A stretch of 64,000 nucleotides of DNA from Lycium barbarum (Eukaryota > Streptophyta > Magnoliopsida > Solanales > Solanaceae), in NCBI RefSeq assembly GCF_019175385.1, contig NC_083337.1:168467713-168531712 (forward strand), given 5' to 3'. Of this stretch, positions 30,974 to 41,810 are shown in pieces (within the stretch, counting starts at the first letter, position 1; each line of letters begins with the position of its first letter). The notes beneath the pieces were generated by a model. That model saw only the letters and a list, made by a program, of their open reading frames with translations, made no database searches and was not told the origin of the DNA. Position numbers and translations under genes: made by a program.

Positions 30974-33001
30974 ATGGAGGAAAATAGGATTTATTTCAAT
31001 GCAGGCTTCAAATCTTTTGACATTACCAGATGGTCAGTTGGCAGAGACACCTGGTTTGAGTGGGTTGAGAGAAGTCGTAACATGATGAGAAGATCAACTA
31101 TGAGTGTGACGGGTATGAGATGGGTATGCTCTATTCTAAAAGAAGGCTCCAAGGATGGCAAAAATGTGATCAGAAGGTGGAAATCCAAGGAGCATTTATC
31201 TGAAATCTTTTGTACGAGGAAAGCAAATGAGCATGGAAGATATATGAGCATTCTCTTGCTGCATGGAATGGAGAGATCAATCATTATAATCCCAGAACTG
31301 GCTTTAAATGCAGGTTGGACAGAGATAGCATTGAAGATAGAAAGGTTCATTCAATGCCCCAACCAACTGAAGATTGCAGAACCACCAAGATTCACCAGCA
31401 AAGAATACCCTTATGTCAGAGCAGTAAGGGAGAGTAAATGGCATTCTAATACTCTTAGAGAATCAACAGTCACTTCCAACAAAGGAGAAATATGTATCTC
31501 ACAGTCTCCTGGGGTTAGGGACACCGGAATCTTGAAGAGATGCATTGTCGGATCTTTTTCTGAAGGAGAAACAGAGGTTCCCACTCTATCAGACATCAGG
31601 AGGTGGGTTGTGGTTACATGGAAAGCGGTTTTTGGGATAAATATCCATGAGATGGCCAACAATATGTTCCTATTTGAGTTCCCCAACAGGAACATGGCTG
31701 AACAAGTCATTCAGAAAGAATGGAGGTGGAAAGAGACTAAATTGAAGCTCCAGTGGTGGAACCCAACAGTTGGATGCGCACCATCGAATCGAGTCCCAAA
31801 AACCACATGGATCAGAGCACTTGGGGTACCTCTCCATCTATGGTCCCAAAGGGTTTTCACTGAAATTGGGAATAACTGCGGTGGATGGGTTTCTACTGAA
31901 GAAGAGACTAATCTGAAAAATCATATGAAGTGGGCGAGAATTCAAATTTCAGGTGACGGTCGGAATTGTCCTAGTGAAGTTACTATAGAAAGAGATGGCA
32001 TCAAATTCTATATTCCGATATGGGTGGAGCAGAGTGTTCGATTTGAAATTGCTTCGCCGGCGAATGGAAAGAGGTTGCTGGAATCTGACAAGCCCATCGA
32101 AGAAACCAGTGGTCTGAAGGAGGACTCGGACCAGCAGTTAAAAGCAAAGTCCAATTCAGAAAAAGGACAGAAGAGCAGGCCTATCACTGCTGATACACAG
32201 TGGGATCACATGGGGTATGCAGATACAGCTGGAATATTTTTAAATAAAGGTCTGGGGCCACATGACAGGGAGATGGCCTTTCCTTCACACTCTCCTTATT
32301 ATTATTTGGGCCACCACACTAGGCCCAAAAATAATAAGTGGTCTGGGCTTGATGGTGCAGCACATGTTATTTTTAATGACATTAATGGGCTGCAGACTGA
32401 AAACAAGTTCGATCCTTTATCTATAGAAACTACAATTTCCCAGTCGATTTCTACAGAACCAGTAGCACCGACACTTAATGCTATTTCAATTCATGAAGAA
32501 ACAGTAAGCTATGGGGGAAAAGATTCAGACATAGGCGTAGAAGACTTGCAGATGAAGAAAACTATTGAGAACATGGTGGTGAACCTTATTGCAGATAATT
32601 CTGAGATAGAGAAGGAAGCACCAAAAGAGCAACTTGCCACAGTGATCAGGCAAGGTAATTCAGAAATTGAAGAATGGGTATTAGAAGATGCAGAACCTAT
32701 TCAACAAGACATGAGTTTAATGTTGCATAAGGAGGAGATGAATACTACATGGGTGAAGCAAAACATGATTAAACTGGGGAAAATTTTTGGGGTTGATTTC
32801 AAGGGGCATGAGGAGGAAGCAGTGGAACTACTGATGCAAATAGACAGCAGTAGACAGGCCAGAAAATTGGAGGCAGTGTCTGTGTCAAAGAGGACTAGAT
32901 TCAAGGGGACTCAGGAGCTCAAGGGACTTATTTCTTTTGATGTAAAGTACAAGAGTGATGGGAAGAGAGATAAGGGGGAAGGAGGAAGCCGATCTAAATG
33001 A
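30974..33001 (+). CDS. LINE ORF1 protein (DUF4283 type)
   Basis: 675 codons without interruption. ORF1 proteins of plant L1 elements bind element RNA as part of the retrotransposition particle. The DUF4283-like block spans about 190-370: it includes [37 protein letters not shown] and [18 protein letters not shown], the signature of this domain. The remainder is acidic and low-complexity. No CCHC knuckle was found, unlike the relic at 19.3-21.5 kb. The stop TGA (32999-33001) overlaps the ORF2 start. The first ATG of the frame was taken as start; an internal start is possible. Confidence 0.85.
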   Translation: MEENRIYFNAGFKSFDITRWSVGRDTWFEWVERSRNMMRRSTMSVTGMRWVCSILKEGSKDGKNVIRRWKSKEHLSEIFCTRKANEHGRYMSILLLHGMERSIIIIPELALNAGWTEIALKIERFIQCPNQLKIAEPPRFTSKEYPYVRAVRESKWHSNTLRESTVTSNKGEICISQSPGVRDTGILKRCIVGSFSEGETEVPTLSDIRRWVVVTWKAVFGINIHEMANNMFLFEFPNRNMAEQVIQKEWRWKETKLKLQWWNPTVGCAPSNRVPKTTWIRALGVPLHLWSQRVFTEIGNNCGGWVSTEEETNLKNHMKWARIQISGDGRNCPSEVTIERDGIKFYIPIWVEQSVRFEIASPANGKRLLESDKPIEETSGLKEDSDQQLKAKSNSEKGQKSRPITADTQWDHMGYADTAGIFLNKGLGPHDREMAFPSHSPYYYLGHHTRPKNNKWSGLDGAAHVIFNDINGLQTENKFDPLSIETTISQSISTEPVAPTLNAISIHEETVSYGGKDSDIGVEDLQMKKTIENMVVNLIADNSEIEKEAPKEQLATVIRQGNSEIEEWVLEDAEPIQQDMSLMLHKEEMNTTWVKQNMIKLGKIFGVDFKGHEEEAVELLMQIDSSRQARKLEAVSVSKRTRFKGTQELKGLISFDVKYKSDGKRDKGEGGSRSK

Positions 33002-36000
33002 AGTTAAAACTGGTGTCATGGAATGTAAGGGGGCTGAACAATAGGGACAAGAGAAGATTTGTGAAGAGCCTTATACAAGACTGGTATGCTGATATCATAT
33101 GTTTACAAGAATCTAAACTGGAAGGGGAGGTTAAAGAGATTATCAAAGATCTTTGGGGAGGTAGATGGGTAAAATTTGCTTGTCTAGAGGCTAGTGGCAC
33201 TAGAGGGGGAATTTTGATGTTATGGGACAGTAGAGTGTGGAAAGGGGAGACTTTGGAGATTGGTGCATATACTTTATCTTGCAAGTTTGTGGCACTCCTT
33301 CAAGATTTTGAATGTTATATAACTGGAGTATATGCGCCAAACAGTAGAGCAGAGAGGGAACATGTGTGGGATGAAATTGGGGCAGTTCGGGGTCTAATGG
33401 AGGGGCCTTGGGCTGTTTGTGGTGATTTTAATGTTACAAGATTTCCTTCTGAAAAAATGAATTGCAGAAGAAGAACCCCTGCCATGGAAGAATTCTCAGA
33501 TTTTATAGAAGATATGGAATTGTTAGATCCCCAGCTGGAAGGAGGGTGTTACACATGGCACAAGGGTGACAATTGTAGAATAGCATCCAGAATTGATAGG
33601 GTGTTAATTTCTAAAGAATGGGATGACAAGTTCAGAAATATCAAGCAGTCACTGTTGCAAAGACTGGAATCTGATCACTTTCCAGTCTCACTTCAGTGTG
33701 GAGTGTGGGAATACAACAAGTCTTACTTCAAATTTGAAAACTGGTGGTTGAACACTGAAGGGTTTGTGGAAAGAATCAGGGATTGGTGGAATTCTTTTGT
33801 CTTCGAAGGCAAACCTGATTACATTATGGCTTGCAAGTTCAAAGCTTTAAAAGCCAAGCTGAAAGAATGGAGTAGAACAAGTCAGGGAAACTTGGGATCA
33901 CAAAAAACACATATTTTGAGTCAACTAGCAACTCTAGATGCTGTCCTGGAGAATAGAGTGTTGACAGAAGATGAATCAATACTGAAAGCATCGCTGTTGA
34001 TGGATTATGAGGAGTATTTAAAAAATGAGGAAATAGCTTGGAGGCAAAGATCAAGGGCTCTTTGGCTCAAAGAAGGGGATAGGAACACCAACTTCTTTCA
34101 TAAGGTGGCCAATGCACATAAGAGAAGTAACAACATTGATCAATTGATGATTCAAGAAGAAACTGTGGAGGATCCAGAAAGAATTAAAGGGGAAATTATT
34201 GATTTCTATGAGAGGTTGTACACTGAATCAATTGGTTGGAGACCTTCATACAATCCTTTCAACTGTTCAGTGATCAATGAGGAAGAAAAAGTTGCTTTAC
34301 AGGGAGAATTTGATGAACAAGAGGTGTTTTCATGTCTGAAAATGTGTGCCATGGACAAAGCTCCTGGCCCTGATGGGTACACAATGGGCTTTTTGATCAA
34401 ATGTTGGGAAATTCTGAAGCTAGATATCATGGCCACTTTTAACAACTTTCACTCTCAGGGAGTTTTTGAGAAAAGCTACAATGCAACTTACATAGCCCTA
34501 ATTCCAAAGAAAACAGGTGCCAAGGAGCTGAGAGATTTCAGACCCATCAGTCTTATAGGTAGTGTCTATAAACTAATTTCTAAGGTGTTAACAGAAAGAT
34601 TGAAAAGAGTTATAGGCAAGCTGGTGGATGTTCAACAGATGGCATTCATTAAAGATAGACAAATAATGGATGCAATTCTAATTGCCAACGAAGCAGTGGA
34701 CTCAAGAATCAAACAAGGCAAGCCAGGAATCTTATGCAAATTAGACATTGAAAAGGCATATGATCATGTCAACTGGGAATTTTTGCTGAAGGTGCTCTCA
34801 TGTATGGGTTTTGGAGAAAAATGGATCAAGTGGATTAGATTCTGCATTTCAACTGTCAGATTCTCAGTTCTTATCAATGGCTCTCCTGAAGGTTTTTTCC
34901 CCGCACATAGAGGGTTGAGACAGGGGGATCCTTTGTCTCCTTTTTTGTTTATACTGGTCATGGAGGGCTTGAATAACATGATCAAAGTGGCAAGAACAAA
35001 TGAATGGTTCAAAGGTTTTGAGGTTGCCACAAGTGCAAATGTAAATGCTAACATGGAAATCACTCATCTACAGTATGCAGATGACACCCTGATCTTTTGT
35101 GATGCTGATGAAGAGCAACTGAAGATTTTGAGAGTAATTCTGGTACTGTTTGAAGGGATTTCTGGGTTACACATTAATTGGAGAAAGAGTCACATATATC
35201 CAATTAATGGTGTGAATAATATGGAGGAATTGACCAGGATTTTAGGTGGAGAAGTAGGGGAACTGCCAACTACTTACTTGGGCATGCCTTTAGGAGCCAA
35301 ATCAAAGTCCTTGAATATCTGGAACCCAGTGATTGAAAAGTGTGAGAAGAAGCTATCCAGGTGGAAGTCACAATATATATCTCTAGGGGGCAGAGTCACA
35401 CTTATAAATTCAGTTCTGGATGCACTCCCTACCTATATGTTGTCTGTTTTTCCCATCCCTGTTGGAGTGATTGAAAGACTAGACAAGATCAGGAGGGACT
35501 TTCTCTGGAAGGGTGATCAAGATAAAAAGGTTTTCCATTTAGTCAAGTGGGCTAATGTTCTACTGGGGAAGAAGCAGGGAGGACTAGGTATCAGGAATTT
35601 AAAGCTGCAGAGCAAAGCTTTAAGACTTAAATGGCTATGGAGGTACTCACATACACCTCAACCATACTGGGGAAGAATGATCAAAGCAAAATATGGGGAA
35701 GAAAACAAGTGGATGACCAAAGAGGTGCACACTTCTTATGGTGTTGGTCTGTGGAGATCCATCAGAGCTCTTTGGCCTTTCCTGTGGAACCATTCCACCA
35801 TTAAGGTGAGTAATGGCCACAAAACTTCTTTTTGGGAGGACAAATGGTTGGGAAACACTAGTCTAAAAGAATTATTTCCTGTCATTCATGGGCTGGCAGT
35901 AAACCAACACAAGAAAGTAGCTGAGATATGGGACAATCATGGATGGAACCTTCAGTTCAGGAGAAATTTCAATGACTGGGAAATCAACACATTGACAGAG

Positions 36001-36636
36001 TTGTTCAGGCTACTAGAAGAGTTTAAAGGCACACAAGAAGGTGCAGATAAATTGTGGTGGAAAGAAGACAGCAAAGGCATTTACAAAGTGAGCACAGCAT
36101 ACAAATTTTTGAACCAGAGTAACCAGCAGGTGCAACTTTGGCCTTGGAAGCACATTTGGAAAGTGAAGGTACCATTCAAAGTTGCATGTTTCACATGGTT
36201 GTTGGCAAGGGAAGCAGTACTGACTCAAGAAAACCTAAAAAAGAGAAAATTCTCTCTTTGTTCCAGATGTTACTTGTGTGGTGAAGAGGGTGAGACAGTC
36301 AACCATCTATTTTTACATTGTCGGATCACAATACAGCTTTGGAGGATCTTTGTGAATCTCAGGGGCATTGTCTGGGTAATGCCAAATAGGATTACTAATC
36401 TACTCCATATTTGGGAGGAGGCAGGAATAGGAGCCTCAGACAGAGATAGATGGAGGATTGTCCCAGCTTGCATTTGGTGGACAATATGGAAAGAGAGAAA
36501 TTCACGGTGCTTTGAAGACAGTAGTAGTGATGTACAAAAGATCAAGCTAAATTGTGTCAAACTTTTTTGTTTTTGGTGCAAACAGATTTACCTTGAGGAG
36601 ACTGAATCCATAATTGAAATCCTAGGCTCTTGTTAG
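32998..36636 (+). CDS. LINE ORF2: endonuclease and reverse transcriptase
   Basis: 1212 uninterrupted codons. Residues 1-225 form an apurinic-type endonuclease ([41 protein letters not shown]) that nicks target DNA. The reverse transcriptase spans about 450-740, with [48 protein letters not shown] and the catalytic YADD in [13 protein letters not shown]. Next comes [10 protein letters not shown] and, near the end, a zf-RVT domain ([22 protein letters not shown]). All catalytic motifs are present, so the protein could be active. The ATGA overlap with ORF1 suggests translation by reinitiation. Confidence 0.95.
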   Translation: MKLKLVSWNVRGLNNRDKRRFVKSLIQDWYADIICLQESKLEGEVKEIIKDLWGGRWVKFACLEASGTRGGILMLWDSRVWKGETLEIGAYTLSCKFVALLQDFECYITGVYAPNSRAEREHVWDEIGAVRGLMEGPWAVCGDFNVTRFPSEKMNCRRRTPAMEEFSDFIEDMELLDPQLEGGCYTWHKGDNCRIASRIDRVLISKEWDDKFRNIKQSLLQRLESDHFPVSLQCGVWEYNKSYFKFENWWLNTEGFVERIRDWWNSFVFEGKPDYIMACKFKALKAKLKEWSRTSQGNLGSQKTHILSQLATLDAVLENRVLTEDESILKASLLMDYEEYLKNEEIAWRQRSRALWLKEGDRNTNFFHKVANAHKRSNNIDQLMIQEETVEDPERIKGEIIDFYERLYTESIGWRPSYNPFNCSVINEEEKVALQGEFDEQEVFSCLKMCAMDKAPGPDGYTMGFLIKCWEILKLDIMATFNNFHSQGVFEKSYNATYIALIPKKTGAKELRDFRPISLIGSVYKLISKVLTERLKRVIGKLVDVQQMAFIKDRQIMDAILIANEAVDSRIKQGKPGILCKLDIEKAYDHVNWEFLLKVLSCMGFGEKWIKWIRFCISTVRFSVLINGSPEGFFPAHRGLRQGDPLSPFLFILVMEGLNNMIKVARTNEWFKGFEVATSANVNANMEITHLQYADDTLIFCDADEEQLKILRVILVLFEGISGLHINWRKSHIYPINGVNNMEELTRILGGEVGELPTTYLGMPLGAKSKSLNIWNPVIEKCEKKLSRWKSQYISLGGRVTLINSVLDALPTYMLSVFPIPVGVIERLDKIRRDFLWKGDQDKKVFHLVKWANVLLGKKQGGLGIRNLKLQSKALRLKWLWRYSHTPQPYWGRMIKAKYGEENKWMTKEVHTSYGVGLWRSIRALWPFLWNHSTIKVSNGHKTSFWEDKWLGNTSLKELFPVIHGLAVNQHKKVAEIWDNHGWNLQFRRNFNDWEINTLTELFRLLEEFKGTQEGADKLWWKEDSKGIYKVSTAYKFLNQSNQQVQLWPWKHIWKVKVPFKVACFTWLLAREAVLTQENLKKRKFSLCSRCYLCGEEGETVNHLFLHCRITIQLWRIFVNLRGIVWVMPNRITNLLHIWEEAGIGASDRDRWRIVPACIWWTIWKERNSRCFEDSSSDVQKIKLNCVKLFCFWCKQIYLEETESIIEILGSC

Positions 36637-37069
36637 ATTTTCAGAGTTTTGGATCAGCTTTCTCACTTTTGCTGTAAATATGGTTCCAGTGCAATCTATG
36701 CACTGATCAAGTCAATACATACCAATGTTACATTTTCAAAAAAAAAAAGAAGAAATTATACATAAAATCAAACCAAAAATAGCCACCAAATTTATTGCTA
36801 TAAACCATAAAATTGACAAATTTCCTCCCACCATATACTTTTAATATTAATAGGACTAAATATATATCTCACCCACTCTTAATGCCTTGGTTACTGTAGA
36901 CCCAAAAGTCATAGTTTTAAATTCTCCACTCAAGATTGTCAACAACTCAACAAAACAAAAGCAAACAAATACTGGTTTTGTTTCAAGTTTTCCTTTGCCC
37001 GAGAGATTGACTAAAAAAACTTTTTTTTTTAAAAAAATGGAAAATGAATTTCTTATGGTAAATCCACGG

Positions 37070-37420
37070 GCATCCTTCCAAAACCCCCCAGTGCAGGAGC
37101 CAAAAGTGACCCTTTTCCACTTAAGCCCCTTGATGATTCGAACCCGTAAAGGACCCTTTTTACTAACCCCTCGCTCCCTCAGCAACCCGTAGTTCCATTT
37201 TTAGGAATCAAACCGGGTCTCCTTAACTGATTGATGTTGAAACAGTCTGTTAAAGGAGAAATATTTTTAAAGAAAACAAATTTGATATGGCAAACCCAAC
37301 CCAAACCCCCATTCCAGGAGCCAAGATTCGAAACCGTAAAGGACCCTTTTTACTAACCAATCCCTCCCTTAGCAACCCATAGTTCCTTAACTAGATTGTT
37401 GTTGAAAAAGTCTGTTAATA
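37070..37420. repeat. Imperfect tandem duplication, about 190 bp unit
   Basis: CAGGAGCCAA, then AACCGTAAAGGACCC, TTTTTACTAACC and AGCAACCC, occurs in the same order twice, at about 37095 and 37315, with diverged spacers. Function unknown; it lies between the LINE tail and SIN3-like exon 1. Confidence 0.7.
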
Positions 37421-37984
37421 CTTAGATAACCTTATGAAAAAGATAGCAAATTAAATCCACCAAAACAAAATCAGCATGCATAAAGATCAAAACTTTATTC
37501 AAATATCCACCGAAAATTCTCTGAGGGTTACAAGAAAACAAATATATTACCTAAAATAAGTCTTTAGGGCATCTAACAACTTCTGATCAAAGAAATATTA
37601 CACACATAGGAACTAAAAGTGCCTAATTTACTTAAAACTAGCAATTTAAGAACCTCAAAAAACTACCATAATAGATTTTTTTTTTTTTTACATCAAAACA
37701 ACCTGATTTAAACCTATAACACCAAAAAAAAGATTAAGAGCTTACGATTCTCCACGAGAAGAACCAAATGGGCGTTTAAATGGAGGATTAGCATAAACAT
37801 CATCCCTTAATCGCTTCATAGCATCTGTAAAAACAAACAGTAACTAAAACTTATATAACTCGATACTTACATTATATATTGTGTCCTAAATTTGATTTTG
37901 GGGAAAAAGGCTTTTCGGTTTTCAAATTTCTTGCCCTTATTTTGGGCTGTATTGCATTTTTGCTTTTATTTGGGCTCAAAGTCC

Positions 37985-38830
37985 GCAACAGATGTGGTCA
38001 TTTGCACTTTTGGCCTTATTTTGTGCTGCTCTTTAATTTTTGTTTCTCATAGCAAACAACTTTTTCGTGGAGTATAAGTTTACGAAATATATATCACGCA
38101 TGTCCGTAATGATAAAAATAACAATATTTAGGGTGCTTGCATAAATACAAATTGATTTCTTAACTTAAATTGTTAGTTCAAGTGACATGTAAATTGTTAG
38201 TTCTAGTTACAGATGTAGTCATTTGCACTTTTGGCCTTATTTTGTGCTGGTCTTTAATATTGGCCCTCATAGCAAACAACTTTTTCGCAGAGCACAAGTT
38301 TATATTTTCGCATCATAATATCTCACAGATTATGCCCGTGCTCTTAAAGAACTTACACCTTACTAGGCATAAGTTCGATCTTAAAAGGATTTTTTTTTAA
38401 AAAGATCAACCTATTTGAAGAGAAAATTTTACAATTTCTTCTTTTCTTGAGGTTGTGAATGAGCCCAATTTTTTTTTTTATAACCCGTGTTTAGGTTGAA
38501 AGGTGTTTCCATTCAATGTCAACTTGAATCAACTCTCTAATTCATTGAGAAATGTTTAACATGAGTTATATATATTCATTGATAGGTTTAAGTACCATCA
38601 TGTTTATGGTATAACTGTTTAATACGCGTAAGAAATGAAAAGGTGTGTATGTTACATTTTAACAGGAAAAAACTACTTGTTGTAATAATTTTGATAATTT
38701 CAAAAAGATTTGTAGTTTATGAAATATCACGCGTGTCCGATGTAATGATAAAAATTACAAAATTTACTTCCAGTAGTGTGCTTGCATAAATACAAATTGA
38801 TTTTTTAACTTAAATTGTTAGTTCAAGTTA
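37985..38830. repeat. Diverged direct repeats
   Basis: CATTTGCACTTTTGGCCTTA, then TTTTGTGCTG and CATAGCAAACAACTTTTTCG, occurs at 37997 and 38219. A second pair, GCTTGCATAAATACAAATTG and its following TTAACTTAAATTGTTAGTTC, occurs at about 38136 and 38780. The order suggests an old duplication of several hundred bases. Confidence 0.7.
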
Positions 38831-41019
38831 CATCTAATTCAATGTTTACCTTTTTTGTAAAAATAAAACTGCCATCAATATGAATATCAAGTGACTTGAC
38901 AATTTTTTAGGGCTAATAAATACATTAAAATTTCCTTATTTGATTTATCGGTACTAGCTTACTTGAAATACAATTGCTTAAAAACTTGTAGTAATTAGTA
39001 CATTATCTTGCATATTAAACAGCTAAAAAGATTTCGATGCCACTGCCTGCTAGAAAAAAGAAGAAGATAAATATTGTGTATTTGTATTGAAATGAAAATT
39101 ACAAATTTAAAGTAAATTGAGTTGTAGATAAAACAATCATCAATTAGAAAACATTAATACAACTGAACTTAGGTCAATTCAACGTAGCGTTATATTGATT
39201 AATGCCTAATAATTGGTGGTAGTGCACAAAACTTGTTTCAGTGAGCACCTAACAGAAATTATTGGAAAAAACTAAGCATTAATGTACTAGTAATGGTTAT
39301 TTATTTACAACTTTTATAGGGCTATTGCAGATAGGACACTCGGACTAGTATACGTTGGACTTTAGAAGGGTCCTTTGGGTGATGATATATGAGTAATTTT
39401 TCATGAGATCATATTCAATAACTTTGATAATGTGTAGTTTTGAATTTTTGTTTTCTCATTCCTTATTGACAAACTTTTAAGGTCAAAAACCAAAAGCATT
39501 ATATATGGACAAAATTTGTTAAACTTGAAGTTTTGTTCATTAAACAAGCGGGATCAAAAATTCAAACCACCAATGTTAAAGCCATTTTTATAAATCACTT
39601 CTTTAACATCAGATATCGTACTTTATAAGATAAAACAGTATTGTGGTAGCTGCATAAATAATCTTGTAGCATTTGATTGACGGTATTAAATAATATCGGC
39701 ATTAAGTAATATAGATTTCACGTATTATTTTATTTTCTCCTTCTCAATTTACTGACACTTTTGACTTTCCGAGTGTTAAATTTGACTAATCTTTAAAGCT
39801 AAATTGAGTTAGATAAACTTAATATTCTAAAATATTAGGTATTCAAGTCTCGTGTCAACATGATGAAAAATATATCTTAAAATGTTGGTCAAATTTTACT
39901 TAGATTGAATCTCAAAAATAAAAAAGTCACACAAATTGAGAGAAAAAAGAGTATATGAAATAACATGGGGAATTAAAATACATATATTAGCGAATTAAAC
40001 TACTCAAAGACAAAGGTAAGCAATTCATATAACATTCATTGACATTTCAGCAAAGATAAGCATCCACTTTGGATAAGTTTATACTCAATGAAGCTAGAGA
40101 AACTTAAACGGTGCGGTCCAATTCTTAAACCAAAGTTCAACTCCCCACTGTATGACGTTCTAGAAACATTCTTTGGCAGATTGTTTCCAAAATGACTTGA
40201 CTTCACTATTTTTTTTTAAAATAAAAAGTACTACACATAAACAAAAAACTGCGAGTAACTTGAGAGGCATGACTTCACATATCCAGCGCTCCCTTTATTT
40301 ACACTAAAGCATAAAAGTAAATTTTCGAAATGAATATGTACCATCACTACTCTTACATATTAAAATAGAAGTACAGAAAAATAGTAAAGCGAGAGGCTGA
40401 AAAAACACTGTACCTTTTCCCAAATTTATAGATCGTCATTAACAACTCAACATAACAACTACCAGTAGAATGGTCTGTAATCGTGATTGAAAAATTGAAA
40501 CTGAATTATACCAATTTAACTTAGCAAACCTTCAATAAGTAAAATATTCTTATAGTATACATCACATTTTAACATCAAAGTGGATTTAAATTATTTTAGC
40601 AGAACGACACAGAGAAATTGAAAAGAATTAGCGGAGTAACATCTCAGTCAAAATTATAGAAAGACTAATTATTAGAGCAATTTGTTTATTTCCTGTTTCC
40701 AAAATACTTGATTTGAGGGGTGGGCGGGGGAAGAGGTTATACAAGTACAATTACATTTTCTCATTAGTCATTACCAGCAGAATATATAAATGTAAATTTA
40801 ATCTGAAATTCGTACATTACAACATTATAAATGGCGATTAGATTAGTCCAGTGGTTGCGGGTATTTATTATCTATAACCTTCAAATTAAATAAAAAATAT
40901 AAACACTTAAAAGCGCACAAGCAGAACAAAAAAATGAGCCGTTAAGTTGGACCAAGCTGAAAAACGTTGGACTAGAGTTGGTGGGGTGCGCCAGGCCTAA
41001 GCTGTAATTAAACTCATCA
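38831..41019. other. AT-rich intergenic DNA, no gene seen
   Basis: No coding frame, RNA gene or bounded element could be supported here on either strand. Confidence 0.55.
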
Positions 41020-41200
41020 ACCGGTTCGGGTTAATCGGTTCAAATCAGTAACCGGACTGGTAAAACTGGAACCGGTTCAATCAGTTAACCGGTTTCGGTA
41101 AAACCAGAACCGGACCGGTTCAACCGGTTCCGGTTAACTGTATATTAATTACCGGTCCGGTTTCTATTTCTTTGGAACCGGAACCGGTTAAACCGGTCGA
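41020..41200. repeat. Dense cluster of AACCGGTT-type motifs
   Basis: The hexamer CCGGTT or its complement AACCGG occurs more than ten times in 180 bp, in both orientations. Dense short subterminal repeats are a feature of hAT elements, where transposase binds them. The following AT-rich leader-like stretch (41330-41800) would fit the start of such an element, but no transposase frame remains and an LTR begins at 41811. Confidence 0.6.
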
Positions 41201-41810
41201 ATTAAAATTAAAAAAAATTAATTGTAGCCGTTGGGCTGCTAATTTGGACCGTTGGCCAACGGTCCATTTGCAAAAATGGCTGTTGCCAAACGGTCCCAAA
41301 CCCATATTTTGGCCCCCCCAACCCCCTAAACTTTTTTTAACACTTTAACCTATCCCCCACCCCTAAATAAACCCCTCTCAATTTTCATTTTAATCCACAC
41401 CAATTCACTCTTCTCTTTCTCTCAAATCTCAATCTCTCAATTATAGTTACTTTGCAACAATTAACCACTTTAAATTTCTCTCAAATAAATATTATAAAGT
41501 CTTACCATAGTTTCAATTATTAATTTTGCAATTATAATATTGTTGCAAAATTATTGAAGCCCAAATGGTAATGGTATAATCATACCATTGACTAATCTAA
41601 CCTCATATTTGAATACTGATTACACTAGGCATGCCAATAAACCAACAAATGATAAACCATACAAGAGTTTAGGCAAACAATCAGATTTTAGACAGACTTA
41701 TAAGTATGCTAGTGACACAGGTGAAACTAACAACAACATCAACATTTAAAATTTTGAACTAACCAAACTTAGCATATGATAATTAATCTACCACCAGTCA
41801 GACAAACAAC

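Larger units (their letters stand above)
30908..36748 (+). mobile_element. L1-type LINE with two intact open frames
   Basis: ORF1 and ORF2 are both full and overlap by four bases. A short 3' region follows and ends in an A-run (36738-36748). The element lies in intron 1 of the SIN3-like fragment in the opposite direction. The 5' end must lie between 30908 and 30973, because SIN3 exon 2 begins at 30907. I looked for a target duplication around both ends and found none I could trust. Confidence 0.85.
30471..37824 (-). pseudogene. N-terminal fragment of a SIN3-like (PAH-domain) corepressor gene
   Basis: Three exons are readable on the minus strand. Exon 1 (37746-37824) encodes MKRLRDDVYANPPFKRPFGS behind a splice acceptor. 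Exon 2 (30684-30907) encodes [10 protein letters not shown], a glycine-rich run, then [20 protein letters not shown]. Exon 3 (from 30562 down to 30471) encodes [17 protein letters not shown] and [11 protein letters not shown]. This is the start and first paired amphipathic helix of the SIN3-like family, scaffolds of histone deacetylase complexes. One A is missing in exon 2 near 30691-30697 (ACTTTAGGCT where ACTTTAAGGCT is expected), breaking the frame. Exon 3 ends without a donor and nothing follows. A whole LINE sits in intron 1. Confidence 0.8.

Noticed and set aside
32994..33284. Minus-strand frames inside the LINE (several of 60-120 codons)
   Set aside because: They are antisense shadows of the two LINE frames.
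30900..36780. Target-site duplication of the intact LINE
   Set aside because: Comparing the bases after the A-run (GAAGAAATTATACAT) with 30908-30973 gave no convincing match, so no duplication is claimed.
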